Shown here piece by piece: positions 1-6,202 of a stretch of 6,609 nt of DNA (position 1 is the stretch's first letter; each line of letters starts with the position of its first letter). A program made the position numbers and the translations under genes. The stretch spans positions 1 to 6,609 of the forward strand of contig JAOUNV010000113.1 of assembly GCA_029880775.1 (NCBI GenBank). Reading direction: 5' to 3'. The notes under the pieces are model-generated. The model had not been told where the DNA came from. It did no database searches and was given only the letters and a program-made list of their open reading frames with translations. Origin of the DNA: Nitrospinota bacterium (GTDB lineage: Bacteria; Nitrospinota_A; UBA7883).

Positions 1-1
1 T

Positions 2-274
2 AAGGGGGATAAAATAGCCTACGCCTCGCTGGTGTACAACAATTTCGACATATCGGTGCAGTCGGTGCTGGACCGGTCGGTAAAGATCATAACCGAGGGG
101 TATGGAAGAGGAGACAACGAGACCCCCTCCTGGGCCAGGGATGGACGTCATCTCGTTTTTTCCTCCAACAACACAGGCGCGACCCAGCTGTATATTTCCG
201 GGCTGGATGGCAAGCAGCCAAGGCGGATAACCAGCCTGCCCGGCGGCGCGACCCAGCCTTCCTGGGGGCCGTGA
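2..274 (+). CDS. tolB: TolB, C-terminal end (5' truncated by window edge)
   Basis: This is the last 90 residues of a periplasmic Tol-Pal beta-propeller protein. The frame is open from base 2 and ends at a TGA at 272-274, so the true start lies outside the window. Visible hallmarks are the WD40-like (PD40) blade signatures: GDKIAYAS, then GDNETPSWARDGRHLVFSS, then QLYI..LDG..RRIT, and the closing PSWGP just before the stop, which is typical of TolB C-termini. In the family, TolB sits in the periplasm and binds Pal, and a TolA/TolQR complex controls that contact. The next gene is pal, which confirms the assignment. A GTG at 32-34 is only an internal valine codon, because the TolB signature continues upstream of it in the same frame. 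Another PD40 protein is possible in principle but unlikely beside pal. Confidence 0.93.
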   Translation, partial: KGDKIAYASLVYNNFDISVQSVLDRSVKIITEGYGRGDNETPSWARDGRHLVFSSNNTGATQLYISGLDGKQPRRITSLPGGATQPSWGP

Positions 275-296
275 GAACCATCCCTGGCGAACTTTC

Positions 297-325
297 TTGA
301 ATGTCCGCCTGAAAAATGCTAGATT
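297..325 (+). promoter_or_regulatory. Candidate sigma70-type promoter for pal
   Basis: TTGAAT (297-302) is followed after exactly 17 bases by TAGATT (320-325). TGC lies directly before the hexamer and forms an extended -10 (TGCTAGATT). The predicted transcription start is near 332, about 50 bases before the pal ATG. It lies in the 107-base tolB-pal gap, so pal and the genes after it could be transcribed without tolB. The call rests on matching by eye to the consensus. Confidence 0.45.
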
Positions 326-381
326 TAGCGCTTTAGAGGAGAGGGAAAATAAATTTGAAAGAGAATAAAGAGGGAAGGACA

Positions 382-948
382 ATGCGCGCCGACACTGTGA
401 ATAAATTTTTATCATTTATATTCTTGGCTATTATCATCGCATTTGCGCAAGGATGCGCGAAAAAGGGCGGCAAATCAGGCTCTACCAGCTTATTTGGCGG
501 CTCCGGCTCTGGTGATCAGTTCCGCCCCGGCGGCGAAATGGGGCAGTTGAGCCCCGAAGAGGAAAATATCGAAGCGCGAGACGCCAAGTATCGAGAGGTC
601 ACTTCCGGCGCATTGCAAGATGTTTTCTTCGATTTCGACATGTCCGAGCTTCGGGAAGATTCAAAGTCAATTATAGAATCCAACGTTAGATGGATAATGG
701 CCAACCCTGGAATGAAAGTTCAAATCGAGGGTCATTGCGACGAGCGTGGCACCGAAGAGTATAACCTGGCCTTGGGCGAGCGGCGGGCCACGACGGTGAA
801 AAATTACATGGTCTCCATGGGAGTGGACAACAAGAGACTCTTCACAATAAGCTATGGCGAAGAAATTGCGCTGGATTCCGGACATTCCGAAGAAGCCTGG
901 GCAAAAAATCGCAGGGCTCATTTCGTGACAACGGAAGCTAACTTCTAA
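382..948 (+). CDS. pal: Pal, peptidoglycan-associated outer-membrane lipoprotein
   Basis: Pal anchors the outer membrane to peptidoglycan as part of the Tol-Pal system. The protein is 188 residues from ATG 382. It has a short basic N-terminus, a hydrophobic stretch at about 9-22 and a lipidation cysteine at residue 25 (context AQGC; Gln at -2 is less common than Ala or Ser). Ala at +2 fits outer-membrane sorting. A Gly/Ser-rich linker follows, then an OmpA-like peptidoglycan-binding domain at about 78-181 with the expected VFFDFD, GHCDERG (117-123), NLALGERRA (128-136) and NRRAHF (176-181). ATG 382 was chosen because AGGGAAGG lies just upstream (371-378). An in-frame TTG at 355, with its own purine-rich GAGGAGAGGG at 336-345, would add nine charged residues before the signal peptide and is less likely. 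The gene is followed by a hairpin with a T-tract. Confidence 0.96.
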   Translation: MRADTVNKFLSFIFLAIIIAFAQGCAKKGGKSGSTSLFGGSGSGDQFRPGGEMGQLSPEEENIEARDAKYREVTSGALQDVFFDFDMSELREDSKSIIESNVRWIMANPGMKVQIEGHCDERGTEEYNLALGERRATTVKNYMVSMGVDNKRLFTISYGEEIALDSGHSEEAWAKNRRAHFVTTEANF

Positions 949-990
949 CTCTTTTCCCGAAACTATATAGCTGGCGACGAGCCACCTGAG

Positions 991-1021
991 GGGGAACCGT
1001 AAAGCGTTCCCCTCTTTTTTT
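991..1021 (+). terminator. Intrinsic-terminator-like hairpin between pal and the cpoB-like gene
   Basis: GGGGAAC (991-997) pairs with GTTCCCC (1006-1012) in a perfect 7-bp stem around an 8-base loop, and seven Ts follow at 1015-1021. It has the form of a Rho-independent terminator for pal. The next start codon is only 12 bases after the T-tract, so it may act as a partial terminator, an attenuator or an mRNA-stabilising structure rather than a full stop. Confidence 0.7.
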
Positions 1022-1033
1022 ATTTATCGGACA

Positions 1034-2011
1034 ATGCGTAAATACTCAACAGATCACGGGATAAATTTTCTGCGGGGCGCGGTTCTGGTGTCCTCCATTT
1101 TCGCCATGGGCGGCTGCGCCACAACCCCAGGCGTGGATCAGGCCCTTCGCGACGCCAGGGAGATCAACGCCAAGGTTGACTCCCTCCAAAATGAGCAGCG
1201 CGAACAGACCAAAATTATCGAGTCGATGCATTCCACCTTACGCACCCAGGCTAAGATGGCCACCGATTTCGGCCGACTTCAAGATTCGGTTTTGGTGCTC
1301 GGCGGCAGGGTCGAGGAGCTCAACGCCAGAATAGCCATGCTGGGGCAGAAGATGGATGGAGCTCGCTCCACCTCTGGCGGGGGAGTGGCCAACGAAGCGG
1401 AAATCCGCGTAATAAACCTGCGGCTGGAAAAACTCAACGAGAGAATAAAAGATATATCCGCCAAGCTGTCCAGGGCTCTGGGCGAGCCGGTGGAGGAAGA
1501 GGGGCCCAGTGGTTCCATGCCTGCCGCAGCGGCCAGCGCCCCCGGCCAGACCGAAATAGAAGAAAACGCCGCCGGATGGGGCGAGCCCATGGTGGGAGCA
1601 TCACCTGAGGCCCCTTCGGAGCAGGCCGATATGCAAGAGCCAGGCGAGCTTTATCAGCGCGCCTACAGCGCCTATCTATCGGGGCAGTTCAACGATGCGG
1701 TGGCGGGGTTTGACGGTTATCTGAAGCTTTATCCGAATACGGAGCTTTCCGACAACGCCATTTACTGGCTTGCCGAATCATACATGGGCGGGGATAACCT
1801 GGAGGCCGCCGCCGCCGCTTTCGACCGAATGGCCGAGACTTTTCCATACAGCAACAAGGCGCCCACAGCCCTTTTGCGCGGAGCCCAGATATCTATCAAG
1901 CTGGGGCGGATGGCCCAGGCTGAGGAAAAACTGAAACTGGTCATAGAAAAATATCCCACCGCGCACGAGGCCGCCACGGCCAGGAGCAAGCTTGCGGAGA
2001 TAAAACGATGA
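1034..2011 (+). CDS. cpoB: CpoB/YbgF-like Tol-Pal system protein, predicted lipoprotein with coiled coil and TPRs
   Basis: This 325-residue protein has the CpoB (YbgF) layout. In E. coli that protein links Tol-Pal to peptidoglycan synthesis at division. An N-terminal signal segment (about 11-25) ends at Cys28 in the context MGGC, which suggests a lipoprotein rather than the soluble periplasmic form of E. coli. Heptad-rich helices at about 35-75, 85-108 and 123-148 suggest the trimerising coiled coil. A flexible Pro/Ala/Glu-rich linker spans about 151-203. The C-terminal part (about 205-315) holds three TPR-like units, starting ELYQRAYSAYLSGQF, with the recurring pattern of YP or FP before the next helix pair. 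ATG 1034 is the only start that keeps the signal peptide, yet the Shine-Dalgarno region is poor (only CGGA close to the ATG). The position directly after pal supports the name. BamD-like TPR lipoproteins are the main alternative, but they lack the coiled coil. Confidence 0.88.
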   Translation: MRKYSTDHGINFLRGAVLVSSIFAMGGCATTPGVDQALRDAREINAKVDSLQNEQREQTKIIESMHSTLRTQAKMATDFGRLQDSVLVLGGRVEELNARIAMLGQKMDGARSTSGGGVANEAEIRVINLRLEKLNERIKDISAKLSRALGEPVEEEGPSGSMPAAAASAPGQTEIEENAAGWGEPMVGASPEAPSEQADMQEPGELYQRAYSAYLSGQFNDAVAGFDGYLKLYPNTELSDNAIYWLAESYMGGDNLEAAAAAFDRMAETFPYSNKAPTALLRGAQISIKLGRMAQAEEKLKLVIEKYPTAHEAATARSKLAEIKR

Positions 2012-2070
2012 CCATTAAAATATTCGATCAGACAAAACATAATCCGGGAGAGTACAGTCATCATGCTTGA
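2008..2070 (+). CDS. Possible 20-codon leader ORF bridging cpoB and the isomerase gene
   Basis: ATG 2008 overlaps the cpoB stop in an ATGA arrangement and has GGAGA at 1996-2000, seven bases upstream, which is near-ideal spacing. The ORF encodes MTIKIFDQTKHNPGEYSHHA and stops at TGA 2068-2070, eight bases inside the next gene (start 2063). Its body contains the next gene's Shine-Dalgarno site (GGGAGAG, 2046-2052). The peptide resembles no family I know. The layout fits translational coupling, in which ribosomes finishing cpoB re-initiate here and then deliver to the downstream start. It may equally be chance in a 51-base gap; there is no conservation evidence. Confidence 0.3.
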   Translation: MTIKIFDQTKHNPGEYSHHA

Positions 2071-3982
2071 CGTTTTCAGGGAAGGGGCCAAATCCTGGCT
2101 AAGCAAGGTTTTCATTTGGGGTGTGGCGTTCACCTTCGTGGGCGCCGCTTTCATGGTATGGGGCCAGCAGGGCGCCCAGCGGCTGGTGGCTGTGGCCATG
2201 GTAGGAGACGAGGAGATTACCAGAGCCGACTGGTATCAGCGGACAAAAGCCATAGAGAACAATCTTCGCGCCCAACTGGGAGGCCAGTTGGATCCGGAGC
2301 TGCTAAAATCCTTGAATTCCAGGTCGATGGCGTTGGACGCGCTCATCGAGGAGGCTCTGATGCGCCGGGAGGCGGTCATAGCCGGAGTGGACGTGAGCGA
2401 CGAGGAGGCCCGGGAGACCGTGATGGGAATGCGTGAGTTCATGACAGATGGAATGTTCGACCGGCGCAAGTATCAGGACATCCTGAATCTAAACGGCTAC
2501 AAGCCGGCCGACTTTGAGGCCAATATCCGCCAGGATATATTGACGGCAAAGTTCCGCTCCCTGATCCAGCGAGCGGTGCGGGTGTCGGACGCGGAGGCGC
2601 TGGACGGCTATCTAGGGGACAATCAGGAGGTGGTGGTGGCATACGCCGAGGCCTCCGAAGAGAGCCTACGCAAGGAGATCAGCCCCAGTGACGACGAGCT
2701 TAAGGATTGGTACTCCAAAAGACAGCTTGAGTTTGAAACTCCTGACCGGCGCAAGTTCAGGATCATGACCGCCTACCCTGGTTCTTTCGAGCTGACGGTG
2801 TCCGTGAGCGAGGAGGAGATGAAGGATTACTACGACAAGCACACGGAGGAGTTCGACACCAGCGAGGCGGTGGAGGCGAGCCATATCCTGGCCAAGGTGC
2901 AGATGGACGCTCCGGCGGAGGCCGACAAGGCGGCCAGGGCAAAGGTGGAGAAGGCTCTGGCCCGGGTGGAAGCTGGCGAGGATTTCGCTGAAGTCGCCCG
3001 CCAGATGAGCGAGGACGCGGCGAACGCGTCCAAAGGTGGGGCGCTTGGCAAGTTCACCCGGGGACAGATGGTGCAGGCTTTCGAGGATGTGGTTTTCACC
3101 ATGAGCACTGATGAAATCTCCAAGCCATTTAAAACCCCCTTCGGTTGGCATGTGGTCAAGGTCACCAGAAAAATTGAATCTGGTGTCGCTGAGTTCTCCC
3201 AGGTGAAAGAGCTTGTTAGGGTAAAGGCGAAAAAGGCGAAGGCGGCCGACGAGGCCGAGACGGCTATATATGGCGCCGCTGAAAAGGCCACGGTGGATAA
3301 TTTTAAACAGATAGCCGAGGATGATAAGAAGCTTCGCCTGGAGCAGCTGACCCTCTCCCGCAACAACCTGATTCCGGACATCCCCGATTCCAAAGAGATT
3401 ATGGAAACTCTCTTCTCCATGGAGAAGGGGACCATATCCGATGTAATCGTCTTCGATGAGGGGTACGCCCTGTTGGCTCTCGACGGTCTTGTTCCGGCGG
3501 CCTCGCCCCCGTTCAAAGAGGTCCGGAGGAAGGTAAGGGCTCGCTACATCAGCGAGAAAGCCCGGAAACTGGGCAGGGAAAAGACCGAAAAGGTGGAGGC
3601 CATGGTCCGCGACGAGAAAAAGACTTTTGCGGAGGCGGTTCGCGCCGTGGGGCTGGAAGTCAAAACAACCAAGCCCTTCTCCGCCACTTCGTTGCGCGCA
3701 AATAAGGGGGAGCAGGAAAGCGGCCAGACATCCCAGGCTTTTGCCATGGAAAAGGGGGAAGTGAAGTCAGTTCCAGGAATGAAGGGGTATATGGCTGTAT
3801 TGCTTGTGAACCGCCAGCCCATCGACTATTCCCTGGCCGCAGAAAAGATCGAAGCTTCACGCCAGGGCCTGCTTGCCGCCAAGCGGGATAAGGCTCTGGC
3901 CCAGGTGGTGAGCCAGTTACGCAAAAAGGCCGAAGAGGCTGGGGAGATCGAAATCTTCGAAAAGATAGACAACGGAGTGTAG
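2063..3982 (+). CDS. ppiD: Membrane-anchored SurA/PpiD-type peptidyl-prolyl cis-trans isomerase
   Basis: The 639 residues match the PpiD architecture in order and length (E. coli PpiD is about 620). An N-terminal membrane anchor at about 13-34 has Trp-rich flanks and no cleavage site. It is followed by a SurA_N-like helical chaperone segment at about 45-235. One clear parvulin domain lies at about 271-368, with ASHILAKV (His274), SKGGALGKF and FGWHVVKV (His363). A long C-terminal chaperone segment contains two further, degenerate parvulin-like stretches (near 447-480 and 560-592, MEKG motifs) that lack the catalytic histidines. In the family these proteins sit in the inner membrane facing the periplasm and help newly secreted proteins fold at the Sec translocon. 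The start has GGGAGAG at 2046-2052, 10 bases upstream. The gene lies last in the tol-pal run, 51 bases after cpoB. The exact name is uncertain: SurA/PpiD-family annotation is safe, while orthology to E. coli ppiD is inferred from architecture. Confidence 0.88.
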   Translation: MLDVFREGAKSWLSKVFIWGVAFTFVGAAFMVWGQQGAQRLVAVAMVGDEEITRADWYQRTKAIENNLRAQLGGQLDPELLKSLNSRSMALDALIEEALMRREAVIAGVDVSDEEARETVMGMREFMTDGMFDRRKYQDILNLNGYKPADFEANIRQDILTAKFRSLIQRAVRVSDAEALDGYLGDNQEVVVAYAEASEESLRKEISPSDDELKDWYSKRQLEFETPDRRKFRIMTAYPGSFELTVSVSEEEMKDYYDKHTEEFDTSEAVEASHILAKVQMDAPAEADKAARAKVEKALARVEAGEDFAEVARQMSEDAANASKGGALGKFTRGQMVQAFEDVVFTMSTDEISKPFKTPFGWHVVKVTRKIESGVAEFSQVKELVRVKAKKAKAADEAETAIYGAAEKATVDNFKQIAEDDKKLRLEQLTLSRNNLIPDIPDSKEIMETLFSMEKGTISDVIVFDEGYALLALDGLVPAASPPFKEVRRKVRARYISEKARKLGREKTEKVEAMVRDEKKTFAEAVRAVGLEVKTTKPFSATSLRANKGEQESGQTSQAFAMEKGEVKSVPGMKGYMAVLLVNRQPIDYSLAAEKIEASRQGLLAAKRDKALAQVVSQLRKKAEEAGEIEIFEKIDNGV

Positions 3983-4011
3983 AACGATAAGGTTGGCTTC
4001 GGCCCTCCACC

Positions 4012-4043
4012 ACCGGCGGATTTTCGATCCGCCGGTTTTTTTT
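4012..4043 (+). terminator. Rho-independent terminator closing the tol-pal/isomerase run
   Basis: ACCGGCGGAT (4012-4021) pairs perfectly with ATCCGCCGGT (4027-4036) in a 10-bp GC-rich stem with a five-base loop (TTTCG). A run of eight Ts follows (4036-4043, the first shared with the stem). It begins 30 bases after the isomerase stop. On the opposite strand the same hairpin has no T-tract behind it, so it is not a standard terminator for the convergent ankyrin gene. Confidence 0.92.
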
Positions 4044-4062
4044 CGCCGGAACGAAGGTCTAT

Positions 4063-4986
4063 TTACTTACGCGTCTTTTTCTTTTGCTCGTTCTTCAAAG
4101 CTTCCACCTTCTTCGGATCCACAACCGCGCCATTGTTGGCCAGAAGCACCACCAATTCCATGTTCTCCTTGGCCAGGGCAAAGTCGGCGGCGGTGTAGCC
4201 GTCCTTATTCTTGGCGTTCACATCGGCTCCCTTTTCCGCTAGCAACTTCACCATTTCATATCGCCCCGCCACCACCGCCATAGTCAGCGAGCTTAGCCCC
4301 CTGTTATCCGTGGCGTTGATATTTGCGCCCCTGGTCAATAGCAGTTTCGCCTCCTCCTCCCTGTTCCAGGAAGCCGCCACCATAAGGGGAGTCAGCCCTC
4401 TACGATCCCTACCGTTGACATCGGCGCCTAGTTTCAGTTGCTCCTGGACCAGATCCCTCCTCCCCCCCGCCAGAGCCGCGGAGAGCAACAGGGATTTATC
4501 CTCATCGGTCTGGTTGCGTTTGGCGCCTTTTTCGGTAAGGAGCTGGTAGACTTCCGGCTGCGCGTTGGAGACGGCCACCAGCAGGGGGGTCATTCCAAAT
4601 TGGTTCCTTTTGTTGATATCGGCCCCCCGTCCGATCAGCATCCGCGTCACGTACAGGTGGCCATTGTATGCGGCCGCCAGAAGCGGAGTAGAGCCGAAGT
4701 TATCTCCCACGTCGATTTGGACTCCGCTGGTCAGCAACATGTGGGCCACGCCGATATGCCCGTTGGCGCAGGCGGCGTGCAGGGGAGTGGCGCCCTGGTG
4801 ATTCTTCGACATCACGTCGGCGCCAGCCTTCAGAAGCTTCTTTACTTCGGCCACGTCTCCAGATGTGGCGGCCAGTATCAGCCTATCATCCGGCGTGGCC
4901 TGGGCCAGCGCCAAGGAGGGCGCCAGCGCAAATATAAAAGCCGCCAACCAGGCAAGGTCGCGGATTGATCGCAAAACTTTATTCAT
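4063..4986 (-). CDS. Exported ankyrin-repeat protein
   Basis: The product is 307 residues. An N-terminal Sec signal peptide has basic residues at 3, 6 and 9, a hydrophobic core at about 11-25, and likely cleavage after ALA at 28 or AQA at 30. The rest is almost entirely ankyrin repeats: eight consecutive units of exactly 33 residues from 33 to 296. Consensus elements include ATPLHAACANGH (66-77), KLLKAGADV, RGADINKRNQFG and EKGADVNAKNKDG. The repeats have diverged from one another, so this is not a recent expansion. A short Lys-rich tail (297-307) ends the protein. Ankyrin arrays bind other proteins and have no catalytic residues, so the partner and function are unknown. It is probably periplasmic. 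It sits 91 bases downstream of rmuC on the same strand, but a candidate promoter in the gap suggests it can be expressed on its own. An AGGA lies 10 bases before the ATG. Confidence 0.88.
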   Translation of the reverse strand: MNKVLRSIRDLAWLAAFIFALAPSLALAQATPDDRLILAATSGDVAEVKKLLKAGADVMSKNHQGATPLHAACANGHIGVAHMLLTSGVQIDVGDNFGSTPLLAAAYNGHLYVTRMLIGRGADINKRNQFGMTPLLVAVSNAQPEVYQLLTEKGAKRNQTDEDKSLLLSAALAGGRRDLVQEQLKLGADVNGRDRRGLTPLMVAASWNREEEAKLLLTRGANINATDNRGLSSLTMAVVAGRYEMVKLLAEKGADVNAKNKDGYTAADFALAKENMELVVLLANNGAVVDPKKVEALKNEQKKKTRK

Positions 4987-5010
4987 TGGTTGAAATTCCT
5001 GAAATTAAAG

Positions 5011-5019
5011 ATTCTAGCA
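5011..5019 (-). promoter_or_regulatory. Candidate extended -10 promoter for the ankyrin gene
   Basis: Read on the minus strand, this is TGCTAGAAT: a TGn extension plus TAGAAT, five of six matches to TATAAT. No convincing -35 is visible 16-18 bases upstream, as is common for extended -10 promoters. The predicted start is near 5004, leaving a leader of about 18 bases that contains AGGA. The pal promoter candidate has nearly the same element. Confidence 0.4.
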
Positions 5020-5036
5020 AAAACGGCGCTTGGCCG
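5019..5036 (-). terminator. Weak terminator-like hairpin after rmuC
   Basis: On the minus strand, CGGC (5036-5033) and GCCG (5027-5024) can form a 4-bp stem with a five-base loop, followed by five Ts (5023-5019). It lies about 40 bases after the rmuC stop and directly upstream of the ankyrin promoter candidate. The stem is short, so termination is likely partial at best. Confidence 0.25.
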
Positions 5037-5077
5037 CATTTTAAAAATGGTTATGGATAAATATGGGGGCGCCGCGC

Positions 5078-6202
5078 TCATCCTTTCGTGAGGTCCTCCT
5101 CTCCCTCCTCCGGGCCGATAGTCTCCATACGCTTCATTTTCCTGTCCATCTGGCGCACGGAGGTGAACACCTCATCCAGGGCGCCATCCGCCTGGTCCAG
5201 CCGCTCCCTGGCTTTTCCCAATCTCTCGCCGAAACGGCCGAACTCCTTGCGGATCAGCGCCAGAAGCTCCCACACCTCCTTGCTTCTCTTCTGCATAGCC
5301 AGGGTGGTGAATCCCATCCGCAGGCTCAGCAAAAAAGCTGTGATGGTGGAGGGCCCCACTATGGCCACCTTATGCTCCCGGCGGGCAAGGTCCAGTAACC
5401 CAGGCCGCCGCAAAGCTTCCAGGTACAGTCCCTCGGCGGGGAGGAACATGATGGCGAAGTCTGCCGTGATCGGAGGATTGATATATTTATCGCCAATTTT
5501 CTTCGCCTGCTTTCTGATAGCCATCTCCAGGGCTTTCGCCGCTTCGGCGATCACCGGAGCGTCTCCCGCCTCTTGAGCGTCCAGCAGGCGCTGGTAGTCT
5601 TCCAGGGGGAACTTTGAATCGACCGAGAGGTACAGGGGGGAGCTGGCGCCCTCGCCGCCAGGCAGCATCACCGCAAACTCCACCCTCTCTTGCCCCTGGG
5701 CCACCTGGGCGTTTTTCAAATATTGGCCGGTTGTCAGGGTGTCTTCCAGGATCGCCTCCAGCCTGGCCTCCCCCCATGCGCCCCGGCTGGTGATATTGGT
5801 CATCACCTTCTTCAGGTCCAGCACATCGGAGGCCACCTGGCTCATCTCCCCCAGGTTTCGGTTGATCTTGGTCATCTGGTCCCCCACCCGGCTCAAGGTA
5901 TCGGCCAGTTTCCGCTCGATCCCATCGCCGAACGCCTTGATCGACTCCTTCTGCTCGGTGCGGTCCTGGCGGCCCCGCTCGGCGTTCTCCCGGCGGACCA
6001 CCAGCATCTCTTCTCGCAAGGCTGTCTCCAGACGGTCCTGGCCCCGCTCCAGCACGGCGAAATTGGTCCGATCCTTTTCCAGCTCCGCCTCCTGGCGATT
6101 TATCCTGGAAAGCAGGACGAACAGCAAAACAAGATTAAGAGCCGCCAGAGCCAAAGAGGCTACTGCGGACATGTCGTTACTCAGGATTGATTGAATTTCC
6201 AT
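5078..6202 (-). CDS. rmuC: RmuC family protein (DNA recombination protein homologue)
   Basis: From ATG 6202 the protein is 374 residues. A single N-terminal membrane segment at about 12-31 is followed by a long charged coiled coil (about 35-130). The conserved RmuC domain (about 137-345) then shows GAWGEARLEAILEDTL, LSVDSKFPLEDYQRLLDA, INPPITADFAIMFLPAEGLYLEAL and VGPSTITAFLLSLRMGF. RmuC was named from E. coli mutants that raise inversion between short inverted repeats, and the core is related to restriction-endonuclease-like folds. The biochemical role is not settled. The start is uncertain. ATG 6202 has no clear Shine-Dalgarno site. A TTG at 6239-6241 would add 13 residues. An in-frame ATG at 6172, with a weak GAG upstream, would still keep the membrane segment. 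A Glu-rich C-terminus precedes the TGA at 5078-5080. The gene is divergent from cysQ and upstream of the ankyrin gene. Confidence 0.93.
   Translation of the reverse strand: MEIQSILSNDMSAVASLALAALNLVLLFVLLSRINRQEAELEKDRTNFAVLERGQDRLETALREEMLVVRRENAERGRQDRTEQKESIKAFGDGIERKLADTLSRVGDQMTKINRNLGEMSQVASDVLDLKKVMTNITSRGAWGEARLEAILEDTLTTGQYLKNAQVAQGQERVEFAVMLPGGEGASSPLYLSVDSKFPLEDYQRLLDAQEAGDAPVIAEAAKALEMAIRKQAKKIGDKYINPPITADFAIMFLPAEGLYLEALRRPGLLDLARREHKVAIVGPSTITAFLLSLRMGFTTLAMQKRSKEVWELLALIRKEFGRFGERLGKARERLDQADGALDEVFTSVRQMDRKMKRMETIGPEEGEEDLTKG

Noticed and set aside
318..332. Small GCTA/TAGC hairpin and AGCGCT palindrome upstream of pal
   Set aside because: The stem is only four base pairs and overlaps the -10 element. 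This is expected by chance and no operator is evident.
355..381. TTG 355 as the pal start
   Set aside because: It would put nine charged residues before the signal peptide. ATG 382 has AGGGAAGG directly upstream and gives a normal lipoprotein N-terminus. It is not fully excluded, because GAGGAGAGGG precedes the TTG.
2830..3516. 228-codon minus-strand open frame inside the isomerase gene
   Set aside because: It is a Ser/Ala-rich shadow of the parvulin-domain coding sequence. The sense frame carries complete family motifs.
3993..4283. 96-codon plus-strand frame running through the terminator into the ankyrin 3' end
   Set aside because: It crosses a strong intrinsic terminator and is antisense to ankyrin repeats, with a Pro/Arg-rich composition typical of a shadow frame.
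4438..4968. 176-codon plus-strand open frame opposite the ankyrin gene
   Set aside because: It is antisense to a clear eight-repeat ankyrin gene with a signal peptide. Its translation has no recognisable domain and reflects the codon pattern of the real gene.
4063..4986. DNA tandem repeat of 99 bases in the ankyrin gene
   Set aside because: The period is real at protein level, but the DNA units have diverged strongly, so it is not a DNA repeat or phase-variable tract.
5690..6194. Two overlapping plus-strand frames (166 and 151 codons) opposite rmuC
   Set aside because: They lie antisense to the coiled coil and start of the RmuC domain, have low-complexity Ser/Arg or His/Gln composition, and show no known domain.
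4063..6202. RmuC plus exported ankyrin protein as a two-gene defence or toxin system
   Set aside because: RmuC is a widespread housekeeping family, the ankyrin protein has no effector domain, a candidate promoter separates the two genes, and there are no mobile-element or composition signs of an island.
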